Part shown: positions 43,664 through 52,706 of the stretch, one piece after another
Layout of the letters: each line of letters opens with the position of its first letter
Position numbering within the stretch: position 1 is the stretch's first letter
Source: Chryseobacterium aureum
GTDB lineage: Bacteria; Bacteroidota; Bacteroidia; Flavobacteriales; Weeksellaceae
DNA: 64,000 nt
Direction of reading: 5' to 3'
Assembly (NCBI RefSeq): GCF_003971235.1
Contig: NZ_CP034661.1
Location: 124,001-188,000 of the forward strand
The notes under the pieces: generated by a model
What the model saw: only the letters and a program-made list of their open reading frames with translations
The model's database searches: none
What the model was told of the DNA's origin: nothing
Position numbers and translations under genes: made by a program

Positions 43664-44803
43664 TTATATTCTTCTTATTCTGTTTTTCTCGTAATCTTCA
43701 AAAATCATTTGTCCTAAACCTGAAAGTCCTGTCAGGAAAGCTTTTCCTTTGTTCTGTGCTGTAAATTCTTCAATAAACTGACGAAGGTAAGGATCTTGTG
43801 CGATCATGAAAGTAGTAATGGGAATTTTCAGTTTTCTGGCCTGTGCTGCCCTGTTGAGACACTGATTTACGATTTTCTCATCCAGGCCGAAACTGTTCAT
43901 GTAGAATTCACCGCTAGGCAGCTGGATGCAGCTCGGTTTTCCGTCTGTAATCATGAATATCTGCTTGTTGGTATTTCTTTTCCTTCGGAGAATATCCATG
44001 GCCAGCTCTAGTCCGGCCACTGTATTGGTGTGATAAGGTCCTACCTTTAAATAGGGAAGGTCTTTGATTTTGATGGGCCAGGCTTCGTTTCCAAACACAA
44101 TGATATCTATGGAATCTTTTGGGTATTTCCGTTTAATCAGTTCCACCAGAGCCATTGCTACTTTTTTGGCCGGGGTGATACGGTCTTCACCATAGAGGAT
44201 CATAGAGTGGCTGATATCGATCATCAGCACGGTACTCATCTGTGCTTTATGCTTGGTTTCCTCTACAATAAGGTCGTCTTCCGTCAGGCGCAGATCTGAA
44301 ATACCGTTGTTGATCTGTGCGTTCTTCAGGCTTTCCGTCATGTTTACGGCTGTCAGATCATCCCCGTATTGGAAGGAACGGTTTTCTCCATCGCGTTCAT
44401 CCCCGATTCCTGTTTTGTTGGTACGGTGATTTCCTGCTCCGTTTTTTTTCAGTTTCCCAAAAATCTGATCCAAAGCATACTCACGAAGTGCTGCTTCCAG
44501 TTTAGGTGTTAAAATATTCTTGCCTTTCCCGCTTCCTGTATTGCCATCCTCAGGATCTTCTTCTTTGATATAGCCTCTTTTTTTCAAATCTTCTTCAAAA
44601 TCCTGAAGAGTATATTCATCGCTGAAGATATCATATTCCTTGTCCAGCATATCAAGCCACTCGAAGGCTTCTTCAAGATCTCCTGAAGTGTGGGTAAGCA
44701 AATCTTTGAAAACATCAAAGATCCGGTCAAAATGAGAAATTTCTTCCGGCACATGCTTACTGAATATAAATCCTTTCTGAGGATTAAAATTTGTATCTTT
44801 CAT
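43664..44803 (-). CDS. VWA-domain partner of the MoxR-like ATPase
   Basis: A 379-residue protein. The C-terminal von Willebrand A domain (about 188-375) has the MIDAS motif DISHS (Asp196, Ser198, Ser200), a Thr in the GPYHTNTVAGLELA loop and the closing ITDGKPS. The N-terminal half is acidic and helical (FDRIFDVFKDLLTHTSGDLEEAFEWLDML), with a Gly/Lys-rich linker. Like ChlD or CoxE, it probably couples MoxR ATPase work to a target. The 299 bases upstream hold only an AT-rich leader and the terminator of the amine oxidase gene. Confidence 0.87.
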   Translation of the reverse strand: MKDTNFNPQKGFIFSKHVPEEISHFDRIFDVFKDLLTHTSGDLEEAFEWLDMLDKEYDIFSDEYTLQDFEEDLKKRGYIKEEDPEDGNTGSGKGKNILTPKLEAALREYALDQIFGKLKKNGAGNHRTNKTGIGDERDGENRSFQYGDDLTAVNMTESLKNAQINNGISDLRLTEDDLIVEETKHKAQMSTVLMIDISHSMILYGEDRITPAKKVAMALVELIKRKYPKDSIDIIVFGNEAWPIKIKDLPYLKVGPYHTNTVAGLELAMDILRRKRNTNKQIFMITDGKPSCIQLPSGEFYMNSFGLDEKIVNQCLNRAAQARKLKIPITTFMIAQDPYLRQFIEEFTAQNKGKAFLTGLSGLGQMIFEDYEKNRIRRI

Positions 44804-45044
44804 AAGATGATAAGCTGTTTTTGCTTGTTATTTACATTTCACTATTTCAGATATCGCAAATATTTATCTGATCGTATTTTTTTTATTTCGTTTCAAACTG
44901 AAAAGTTAGCAAATTATCACCTTAAGATGTATCCGGATACATAGAAAAAACTAATGGTGTTAATATGAAATACGAATATAATGTTGGCAGACTTTCGTTT
45001 TCAGCACAGGTGATTTTTTTTATCGCTAACCTGCCGGATATAAC

Positions 45045-45070
45045 AAAGCTCCGGAATTTTCCGAAGCTTT
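45045..45070 (-). terminator. Terminator of the amine oxidase gene
   Basis: AAAGCTCCGGAA and TTCCGAAGCTTT (45045-45056, 45059-45070), 33 bases beyond the minus-strand stop. Confidence 0.75.
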
Positions 45071-45102
45071 ATTTATACATCATCTTATGATATAGGAATG
45101 AT

Positions 45103-46875
45103 CTACCATCCCAGATAATATTCTTTATCCAGCCAGTAAGGCCAGTCTAAATTATAGTGGGTTTGAAGCATTTTTTCAGCTTCACAGAAAGCGCCTTCCA
45201 CCCAACCTTGCTGATCAGAATACGCCTCTCCGATAATATGAATTTGCTCATCTGCCAGCGGTTTTCTCATATAAGGCATCACATCTTTTACCTGGAAACC
45301 GGCTTTCCATGCGTGATATCCTGCCCCGTAAGGATCATCTGTCCAGTCTCTGAAATAGGTAACATAAGGTTCCGGAATATGGATGCCATGTAATTCCTTC
45401 AGCTGATTCATTAATTCATTGACCATAAACTGTGTGGCCTGAACATCATCAAACTTATGTAATTCTTCAAGAGATGCAGACCGGGCTGCTTTTACTTTGA
45501 ACAGAACTTTGTCATCAGAAAGTGCTTTCCAGAACGTTTCTGTTTCCATATCACCATAGCTTCCCAGCAACATTGAGTTTTTGGTTTCATGATCTGTACC
45601 GAAGTAATAACACTGTCTCATCGGTAAGTCTGTAATGGAATGCCCGGAATCAATTCCCAGATCTCTCCACCAGGGACCTTCGAAGCCCATCAGGATTTTA
45701 AATGCCGGCTCCATAATAATAGAGCGGATATTTTTGTTCAGTTCCTGGTGTCTGCCGGCATTGAAGAAAAAGTTATTCTGATCCAGAAGCTCGAGAGATT
45801 TTCTCGGCATACCCAATACTATTGAATTGGCGTACACTTTCCATGTGGTATTGCTTCGGATGTTCAGGAAAGTAAGTTCATATTTGTGAGTTGCGGTTAA
45901 GTGATGATCTTTGGTAAAGGTAATCAACCTATTTTCAGACCAGATTCGGGCTCCCTCATACTCCATATAAGTGTTGGCAACTGCATAAGCAATGCTGTCA
46001 TAGCCTTCCTCAATGGTTTTATACGTAGTATCGGCAGAAAAATCTCCTACCATATAGGGAAATGCTTCTGCAGAATTCCAGTTGATTGTATTGGAGTAGT
46101 ATCCTCCGGCATTCGCTAAGAATTCATACCCTTCCTGAGAAACCAGGTCTTTGATCAGGTTCCAGAAACCGATATCATTTACCAGGCGCTTATCATAAGG
46201 AGAGCCAGGGAAATGGTAAATCATTCTCGGCTTTATAGCATCCCAGTCCCGGCTGGTCAGTTTGAATGTATAATCATACCCATTAGGATCTGCAATAATA
46301 AGATCTTTATAATTTTCGGCTACCCATGGATCTGCCATTAATACATTGTAGATGATTTTGTTAAACAACTGATCGGAGCTGAAGCCTTCATCATTTTCAT
46401 TCAGAAAGTAACGGGTAACCAGTTTATTGCCCTGTTTTTGTTCTTCTGTCCATGCATTTTGTTTTAATCGTTCTTTTCTGATGTACATCAGGAGTTTTTC
46501 CGGCTCGCCCATGTGGAATGGGATAGGGGTCATTTTATCCTTTAATACAGGTGTTCTTTTGTTCAGGTCTTTCTCTTTTAACGGGTAACCTTCTATTAAA
46601 GTGGTTACAATTTCCTGAGAAGTAAGATAACGCATTCCTCCGAGCTCACCCCAGAAGTTCATTCCGGGCATGATTACAGATTCCAGTCTTCCGCCCAATC
46701 TGTCACTCATATCAAAGATCTGAACTTCATGACCTTTATATTTATGATCGGTTACCAAACGGAAAGCAGTGTAGAGTCCGGAAGTTCCGGCACCTATGAT
46801 GGCTACTTCTGTTTTCAGATCGGGTTGCATTCCCGGATATAGCGGGGTATCTTTGTTTACGTTTTCTTGGTTCAT
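45103..46875 (-). CDS. Flavin-containing amine/L-amino-acid oxidase
   Basis: A 590-residue FAD enzyme of the flavin amine oxidase family. The dinucleotide fold EVAIIGAGTSGLYTAFRL lies at about 23-40, RLGGRLESV is the second FAD motif, and GELGGMRYL is the GG-doublet region typical of L-amino-acid oxidases. The C-terminus has IIGEAYSDQQGWVEGAFCEAEKML. It oxidises a primary amine or amino acid to the imine, releasing hydrogen peroxide. No signal peptide is seen. It starts 13 bases after the sarcosine-oxidase-like gene, so the two are probably one operon. Confidence 0.87.
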   Translation of the reverse strand: MNQENVNKDTPLYPGMQPDLKTEVAIIGAGTSGLYTAFRLVTDHKYKGHEVQIFDMSDRLGGRLESVIMPGMNFWGELGGMRYLTSQEIVTTLIEGYPLKEKDLNKRTPVLKDKMTPIPFHMGEPEKLLMYIRKERLKQNAWTEEQKQGNKLVTRYFLNENDEGFSSDQLFNKIIYNVLMADPWVAENYKDLIIADPNGYDYTFKLTSRDWDAIKPRMIYHFPGSPYDKRLVNDIGFWNLIKDLVSQEGYEFLANAGGYYSNTINWNSAEAFPYMVGDFSADTTYKTIEEGYDSIAYAVANTYMEYEGARIWSENRLITFTKDHHLTATHKYELTFLNIRSNTTWKVYANSIVLGMPRKSLELLDQNNFFFNAGRHQELNKNIRSIIMEPAFKILMGFEGPWWRDLGIDSGHSITDLPMRQCYYFGTDHETKNSMLLGSYGDMETETFWKALSDDKVLFKVKAARSASLEELHKFDDVQATQFMVNELMNQLKELHGIHIPEPYVTYFRDWTDDPYGAGYHAWKAGFQVKDVMPYMRKPLADEQIHIIGEAYSDQQGWVEGAFCEAEKMLQTHYNLDWPYWLDKEYYLGW

Positions 46876-46888
46876 AGTATTATAATTT

Positions 46889-48076
46889 TTAAAGTGCTAA
46901 GAAATATTTATATCCTAATCGGAAAGGGGTAATATCAAAATCAGTATGTCCGTCCAATGCCAGATCCGACATGATTTTTCCTAAAAACGGAGTGAATTTG
47001 GCGGCCCATCCTGTAGCATATACCACAATGTTTTTATGGTTGGGAACATAAGGAGGGGCAAAATCTATCAGCAGTTCTTTATTGGGAATGGTACTTAGGG
47101 CGATAAGACATGTAGAGGTGTATTCCGGAATGAGGCTGAGGCCGGTCATATGTTTTTCGATCCATTCTGAAGTGTAAGCCAGTTCCTGAGGATTGGGAAT
47201 CAAAGTTCTGTCACTGGGCTCTTCCAGGGGGGTGATGACGAAATCCGGTGCCACACGGATATATTCCGGGTGGTCCCATTCAACAGAAGGGAAACCGTAA
47301 AACTGGTTGCCGTTTTCTCCTGTTGCATTCTGGAATACAAACCAGGTTGGATATTGTATCGCAGGATCAGTCTTTTTAAAATAAGCAGAAGACATATTCC
47401 AGTACGTAGCTTCTATTTTAAAATCAAGAAGATTAATGACACTGTTGATATAAGGCCCCGGAATGATGGCCAGTTTTTTGGCGATATAAACCCCGTTGGG
47501 AGTAGTAAGCTCAAAAAGTTCACCGTTTTGTTTAATCTCCAGCACCGGAGAATCTTCTCTGAGTTCAACAGTTTCTTCCTTCCTGCAAAGATCTAACAGC
47601 GTTTCAATAGTTGCTTTAAAATTGATGCTTGCACCATCTGGCTGAAAAAGTCCGGTATAATTGTCCGGAAGATTTTTGAAATGATACTGTTCTTCAATCT
47701 CCTTTGAGGTCAAAGTAGTATAAGGAACGCCTAATGCCTTTAAAGCTTTTTCTGCCTCGGCTATATTTCCTTCGGTGGAATGTACTTCAGGATCACCAAA
47801 CCAGAGTGTTCCTACCTTATCAAGCAATTGGACGTCTGTCTTTTTTTGAAGCTCATTCCAGTAAGGCAGCGCTTCCAAAGCCATCTTTACCATATACTCA
47901 TCCGGATAAGGAATCCGGAACTGGCGGGATACTCCTGCGGAGCTGCCCAGCTGATTTACAAATGTGTATTGTTCCAATACCAGTGTTTTAGCCTGGCGCT
48001 GACCGAGATGATAGGCTGTAGCAAGACCTATTGCTCCTCCGCCAATGACGATTACGTCGTAGTTTTCTGTAATCAT
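46889..48076 (-). CDS. Monomeric sarcosine oxidase / N-methyltryptophan oxidase family protein
   Basis: A 395-residue DAO-fold flavoenzyme. DVIVIGGGAIGLATAYHLGQR is the FAD loop (7-27), and SSAGVSRQFRIPYPDEYMV matches the MSOX/SolA family. Cys323 in STCLIALSTIPNKELLID aligns with the cysteine that holds FAD covalently in that family. It oxidises an N-methyl or secondary amino acid and makes hydrogen peroxide. The exact substrate is open. A possible 60-residue ORF ends 3 bases before its start. Confidence 0.87.
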   Translation of the reverse strand: MITENYDVIVIGGGAIGLATAYHLGQRQAKTLVLEQYTFVNQLGSSAGVSRQFRIPYPDEYMVKMALEALPYWNELQKKTDVQLLDKVGTLWFGDPEVHSTEGNIAEAEKALKALGVPYTTLTSKEIEEQYHFKNLPDNYTGLFQPDGASINFKATIETLLDLCRKEETVELREDSPVLEIKQNGELFELTTPNGVYIAKKLAIIPGPYINSVINLLDFKIEATYWNMSSAYFKKTDPAIQYPTWFVFQNATGENGNQFYGFPSVEWDHPEYIRVAPDFVITPLEEPSDRTLIPNPQELAYTSEWIEKHMTGLSLIPEYTSTCLIALSTIPNKELLIDFAPPYVPNHKNIVVYATGWAAKFTPFLGKIMSDLALDGHTDFDITPFRLGYKYFLAL

Positions 48077-48079
48077 GGG

Positions 48080-48262
48080 TTATGTAATTTTTTTTTTAGC
48101 ATCGTACTGAAAACATACAGAAAATGAAGTCATCCCTATGAGCGGATGGGTACCATTTCTGTCTTCAATAAATTCTGAATCCTTATCTATACTCTGGGGT
48201 GAGGTATAGAAATGAATCTTGCGGTATCCGTGTATATCCTTTCGGTCACTGTTGATAAGCAT
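48080..48262 (-). CDS. Possible 60-residue ORF heading the oxidase operon
   Basis: MLINSDRKDIHGYRKIHFYT to FQYDAKKKIT, with codon use like its neighbours. Its stop lies 3 bases before the start of the sarcosine-oxidase-like gene (TAACCCATG). TTACTTTG, one mismatch from TAnnTTTG, lies just before its ATG. No family is recognised and no signal peptide is seen. It could be a real small gene or a chance frame in a 5' untranslated region. Confidence 0.35.
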   Translation of the reverse strand: MLINSDRKDIHGYRKIHFYTSPQSIDKDSEFIEDRNGTHPLIGMTSFSVCFQYDAKKKIT

Positions 48263-48747
48263 TTCAAAGTAACAAAGAAGCGGGTATAAGTTCTTAGAGT
48301 GTAAATAACCAATTGTGGTATTGGGTAGAAATACGGATTGGCTGGTAAAACCTCTTTAAATGAGAGTGTCTGTTCTTAACGGGAGGGATGGGATAAACGG
48401 TTTCTGATGATCACCAGATATCATTTTTTGAATAATTATTTACTATGTGTAATAAATTAGAGAGAAAAAGAATATTTTGCTGAGCCTCAACTTTTTGCAA
48501 TTGATCTAAAGAAATGAGTTTACGTAAAGAAAACTTAATGTTTACAGAGCATTTTACTGTAAAATAAAATTAATATCCGTGGGTTTTATCAAATATTCAT
48601 TATTACAAGAAGACAAAAATTACTTTAACTTTGCAAATTGGATGTTATTCGGCTATTGCAGAATTATTGAAAATAATAGTATATTGTTAAGAATAAATAT
48701 CAGATGAACTAACGTAACCGGGAAATTTATTTAACTGATAAACAGAT
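48263..48747 (+). promoter_or_regulatory. Divergent intergenic region with promoter-like site for the kinase gene
   Basis: No gene is seen in these 485 bases. TAACTTTG at 48626-48633 matches the TAnnTTTG element and could drive the sensor kinase gene with a leader of about 110 bases. The -33 position is not a clear TTTG. Confidence 0.4.
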
Positions 48748-50457
48748 ATGAAATATAAATTCTTAAATTTTAAATTGAGAAAAGTTGTTCATTATTCAAT
48801 GATCTTTTGTATTCTATTGATACAGGTCATTATCGCCATATTTTTTTATAACGAATTTGTCAACGGAAAGAAGCTGAAGTTTATTAAGGACCAGCTGGAT
48901 GAAAGCCGGGCATTGGGAGTATTAACGGATAATTCCCGGAAGGATTTTATGGTGGCGCAGGATCATTTGCAAAAATATATGACTACTCAGAATAATGATG
49001 ATTTGCAGCTTTATTTTCAGTCATTGAGAAAACTTAAAATCAATTTTGATAAGATTGGAGAATATGAAAATGTAAGCCCGAAACTGAAAAAAAGTATGGA
49101 TGCTTACCGTCAGGATCCCAAGAAGACCATAAAACTGGAGACCCTGATAGATTCTGTGTACAAGAATTCTCTGAATCCGCCATCCAATATTGAAGATGAA
49201 CCATTTGAACCTGCAAAGTATAAAAATGATTTTGAAGATTTCAAGATCCAGACCCGCACCTATGCTGATACGGTTAAGAGAAAAGGCTTTTTCGGACGTC
49301 TGAAAGATGCCGTAACCGGGAAAGTAGATGTTCAGAAGGAAAGTACGGTGATTACGATGACCAATAACAAAGCCATCGATATTTCCCAGGTGAAATCCAA
49401 AATGGATAACACCATAAAATCCATGGATAAGCATTATGTGGCTGAAGTAAAGAAAATGCAGCAGCTTGCTGCTCAAAGCCAAAAGAAAAATTTGCAGTTT
49501 TACAGTAATTTCAGCAAATTACTGGTATACAGTAACAGCCTCATTGATGTGTACGAAAATGCGATTAAGGACTTTAAAAAAGAACTTGAGAGAGAGTACA
49601 ACGAACAGAGCTCAAATAATAACAGGATCAGGACCAATCTGGTTTTGGGACTTATGATCCTGATGTTTATTGTTTCCATTCTGATCATGTACTTTACAAG
49701 AATGGCATTTATTTATGAACAAAAACTGAATGCTGCCAATAAAGAGATTAAAAAGAATCTTAATTTCAAAAACAGGATTCTGGGAATGCTGAGCCATGAT
49801 TTGAGGTCTCCGCTGAAAATCATCAATATTTTCATAGACAAGATCCACAGAACAACGAAAGATGAAACCATAAAAGATTATCTCAAATCTATAAAATTTA
49901 CCAACAGTACCCTGCTTCTGCAGTCTAATCAGATTTTAGAATATACCAAAAATGAGAATGCTGAAAAAGAACTTATAAAATCCACGTTCAATCTTAAAGA
50001 TGAGATCAGTTCTATTGTAAAAGTGATTACTCCTTACCTGGAAACAAGAAACAACAGATTTGTGGTAACGGACAGAATCCCTGATCATCTAGAGGTATAT
50101 TCTGACAATATAAGAATCAACCAGATTTTTATGAATATCCTGGGAAATGCCAACAAGTTTACAGAAAACGGACAGATTGATCTTGTGATGAATACAGAAC
50201 CGATTGGAAATGATAAAATTTGCCTGATTACCACTGTAGGAGATACCGGAGTAGGAATATCAGAATCTGATCTGGGCAAAATCTTTGACCCCTACTATCA
50301 GGGAATGGTTTCTGATGAGGTAGATAATCTGGGAGCCGGGCTGGGGCTTAATCTCGTTAAAGAAATAGTAGAACTTTTTGATGGGGAGATCTCATTGGAA
50401 AGTAAATTGCATAAAGGAACTAAAGTGACTTTCAGGATTAATTTAAATTGTAAGTAA
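48748..50457 (+). CDS. Membrane sensor histidine kinase
   Basis: A 569-residue kinase with one N-terminal membrane helix (YSMIFCILLIQVIIAIFFYNEF), a periplasmic region of about 250 mostly helical residues, and a second helix near 290-312 (LVLGLMILMFIVSILIMYF). The dimerisation domain has GMLSHDLRSPLK with phospho-acceptor His350. The ATPase domain shows NQIFMNILGNANKFTENG, GDTGVGISESDLGKIFDPYYQG and LGAGLGLNLVKEIVELFDG. The stop is 2 bases before the response regulator start. The signal is unknown. Confidence 0.93.
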   Translation: MKYKFLNFKLRKVVHYSMIFCILLIQVIIAIFFYNEFVNGKKLKFIKDQLDESRALGVLTDNSRKDFMVAQDHLQKYMTTQNNDDLQLYFQSLRKLKINFDKIGEYENVSPKLKKSMDAYRQDPKKTIKLETLIDSVYKNSLNPPSNIEDEPFEPAKYKNDFEDFKIQTRTYADTVKRKGFFGRLKDAVTGKVDVQKESTVITMTNNKAIDISQVKSKMDNTIKSMDKHYVAEVKKMQQLAAQSQKKNLQFYSNFSKLLVYSNSLIDVYENAIKDFKKELEREYNEQSSNNNRIRTNLVLGLMILMFIVSILIMYFTRMAFIYEQKLNAANKEIKKNLNFKNRILGMLSHDLRSPLKIINIFIDKIHRTTKDETIKDYLKSIKFTNSTLLLQSNQILEYTKNENAEKELIKSTFNLKDEISSIVKVITPYLETRNNRFVVTDRIPDHLEVYSDNIRINQIFMNILGNANKFTENGQIDLVMNTEPIGNDKICLITTVGDTGVGISESDLGKIFDPYYQGMVSDEVDNLGAGLGLNLVKEIVELFDGEISLESKLHKGTKVTFRINLNCK

Positions 50458-50459
50458 TA

Positions 50460-51113
50460 ATGGAAACATCAATTCAAAATAAAGAAATTATATTCTTGCT
50501 GGCAGACGACCACAGCATTGTACGTCAGGGAATGGAAATTGTGATCAGTGATATAGTACCTGAAGCTACTGTTTACCAGACTTCAGCTTTAAATAAGGTA
50601 TTAGAGATCATAGAATCCAAAGGAGTAGAAATAGTGGTCATTGATGCTCATTTCCCGGATGGAAACAGCCTTCATATTCTGCCTGAGATAAAAAAAATTA
50701 ATCCCGGTATTAAAATTTTAGTTTTTACAGGTCTGGAAGAAGATCTTCACGGACTTAAATTTGTAAAAGCAGGTGCCAATGGATATTTGAGTAAACTGAG
50801 CGAAGAAGAAGAGGTAAGAGATGCACTTACTGCTTTTATAGAGAAAGGAGAATATTTCTCTGAACATTTGAGAAATCTTATGGTACAGTTGGTTCACAAT
50901 CCTAATCTGATAAGCCCTCTTATGAGCTTAACCAGACGGGAAATGGAAATAGCAGAACTGTATGCGGAAGGATACGGAAATCTCGAAATCTCCAATGAAT
51001 TAAATATTAAACAGAATACGGTAAGCACTATCAAAAAAAATATCTTTGAAAAACTAAAGATAGACAATATGGTAGAGCTTATTGAACTTGTCAAAACGCA
51101 CCATAAACTATAG
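50460..51113 (+). CDS. NarL/LuxR-type response regulator
   Basis: A 217-residue regulator. The receiver domain has acidic residues in LLADDHSIVRQG (Asp15, Asp16), phospho-acceptor Asp62 in VVIDAHFPDG, and Lys near the end. The C-terminal LuxR HTH reads SLTRREMEIAELYAEGYGNLEISNELNIKQNTVSTIKKNIFEKL. It is paired with the kinase 2 bases upstream. NarL-type regulators usually partner HisKA_3 kinases, whereas this kinase carries a classic H-box. Confidence 0.92.
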   Translation: METSIQNKEIIFLLADDHSIVRQGMEIVISDIVPEATVYQTSALNKVLEIIESKGVEIVVIDAHFPDGNSLHILPEIKKINPGIKILVFTGLEEDLHGLKFVKAGANGYLSKLSEEEEVRDALTAFIEKGEYFSEHLRNLMVQLVHNPNLISPLMSLTRREMEIAELYAEGYGNLEISNELNIKQNTVSTIKKNIFEKLKIDNMVELIELVKTHHKL

Positions 51114-51491
51114 AAAGTCTTTATCAAATTCTGCACTTCTTATCATCAAAATATTTTTTATAGATAAATATCGATATTCATATCGAGATGTATCGATGGG
51201 GTTTATAGAATATTTTATTCCGGAATGTTGTTCCTTTGTACTGTGAAATTTAAGTAATGAAAAAGCCAATGAGAAATAATGGTTTTGATTTAAAAATTTC
51301 ATAAAAACACAAATGATTATAACTATTCAAATAATAAACGATAGTTATACTAATGCAAATGATGGAAAAAACAACACGTGATGAAAATTAGAAGTGTATG
51401 AATAACCCTTAGACAGACTTCTTTAAAAACCAGATTTTTAAAAAAACACAAACACAGATAGTGAGGTTCAGTTGATAGGTTACAAGTACAA
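51114..51491. other. Gene-free stretch after the response regulator with ATCGA motifs
   Basis: ATATCGATAT (51168-51177), TATCGA (51181-51186) and TATCGATG (51191-51198) lie close together about 55 bases after the stop. Otherwise it is AT-rich. A 15-codon ATG frame at 51257 is too short to support. Confidence 0.45.
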
Positions 51492-51527
51492 CAAAAAGGA
51501 GGCAGTCTGCCTCCTTTTTGTTTTTTT
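51492..51527 (+). terminator. Strong terminator after the two-component operon
   Basis: CAAAAAGGAGGCA, loop GTC, TGCCTCCTTTTTG and a run of T. It lies about 380 bases after the response regulator, so something between may be transcribed. Confidence 0.85.
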
Positions 51528-51581
51528 ATCATTTGATAAACAGATGCTGAAATCTATCGCTTAGTTTTGCAACAAAAAAAG

Positions 51582-51980
51582 ATGTCAGGAGAAAAAGACC
51601 TAAGCATTTTGCTTCAAAATATGGATCCGGTTATGAATGCCGGAGAATATGTTTTCTGTACCGTAGAAAATCCATCAGAAATACCGGATATCGGAAAAAT
51701 TCTGTTTTTCTTTCGCGAATCTGAAGCTGTTACTGTTGTTTTAGAAAAAAATATTGCCGATGAATGGTCTTTGCATTATCGCTATATTTCTTCATGGATC
51801 ACTTTGAATATTCATTCTTCCCTGGAAGCAGTAGGACTAACGGCTGCTTTTGCCAATGCCCTGAAGAAGGAAAACATCAGCTGTAATGTAGTGGCCGCTT
51901 ATTTTCATGATCATATTTTTGTAGCAAAAAAAGATGCTGAAAAGGCAATGGAAGCTCTTTATACTTTAAAAAATAATTGA
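51582..51980 (+). CDS. ACT-domain protein
   Basis: A 132-residue protein from ATG 51582 (MSGEKDLSILLQNMDP). The frame can open at a TTG at 51567, but that overlaps a TAGTTTTG -7-like element. It matches the small double-ACT group (DUF2241-like): EYVFCTVEN, AVTVVLEKNIADEW, SLEAVGLTAAFANALKKENISCNVVAAYFHDHIFV. Such proteins may bind amino acids; the function is unknown. Confidence 0.8.
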   Translation: MSGEKDLSILLQNMDPVMNAGEYVFCTVENPSEIPDIGKILFFFRESEAVTVVLEKNIADEWSLHYRYISSWITLNIHSSLEAVGLTAAFANALKKENISCNVVAAYFHDHIFVAKKDAEKAMEALYTLKNN

Positions 51981-52061
51981 TGTAAGCGTATCCCTTAAGT
52001 TTAATTTTTAACTTTATGGTTAAACTTAAGCCCATCTCTTTTAACTTTGAGTAATTCCGTT

Positions 52062-52523
52062 ATGAAGAATTTTTTTATCCTTTTTTTTGCCGTATTTTTT
52101 CAGTGGTGCATGGGACAATCACTGATAGAACAAATAAAGTTTGATAATCTCGGTAATGATGACCAGACAAAAATTGAAAAAATCAACCAGTTGTTGCCCC
52201 AAAGTATAAAGCTCAGAGAACAGAACTGCAACGAATATGCGATGAAATATTATGGCTGTATCTTGGAATACAGAATGATATATTTATATAATAATGAACC
52301 TATCGCAATGGATGAAGCCAAATTCAACCGGATTACTGCGATGCGTTCGGACGGCACTGAAAAAACAAATAATTATATGACCAATACCAGAACCTATATT
52401 CTTAATTGGAATGATAAGAAATTTGTATCAAAGAGCGCTACTATCAGTGAAAATGGAATTTCCATGACAGATAATTTCTATCTGGATAAGGCTGAGATAG
52501 AGAGAATGATGAAAAAAAACTAA
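52062..52523 (+). CDS. Uncharacterised exported protein
   Basis: A 153-residue protein from ATG 52062 with a signal peptide (KNFFILFFAVFFQWCMGQ). The mature part (IEKINQLLPQSIKLREQNCNEYAMKYYGCILEYRMIYLYN) has two or three cysteines and no recognised domain. It stands alone. The 180 bases downstream hold TATGTTTG (52671-52678), a likely -7 element of the next gene. Confidence 0.6.
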   Translation: MKNFFILFFAVFFQWCMGQSLIEQIKFDNLGNDDQTKIEKINQLLPQSIKLREQNCNEYAMKYYGCILEYRMIYLYNNEPIAMDEAKFNRITAMRSDGTEKTNNYMTNTRTYILNWNDKKFVSKSATISENGISMTDNFYLDKAEIERMMKKN

Positions 52524-52706
52524 ATAATGAAGAAAATAAGATGAGCGTGCTGTCCTGAAATTTTTAAGGCAGACCATAATCTCTCTCTTTTCGGTTTTTG
52601 AATTGTCTGGTTAAACCGCCGAAATGTCCTGTTCCACTTGTTTTTGAGTGTTTCGCCTGTTTTTGTATTTTATGTTTGCACCATAATCTTACAAAAATAA
52701 ACGACA

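Noticed and set aside
51257-51304. 15-codon ORF after the response regulator (MKKPMRNNGFDLKIS)
   Set aside because: Too short to support, with no promoter or hairpin arranged around it as in the pyrB leader.
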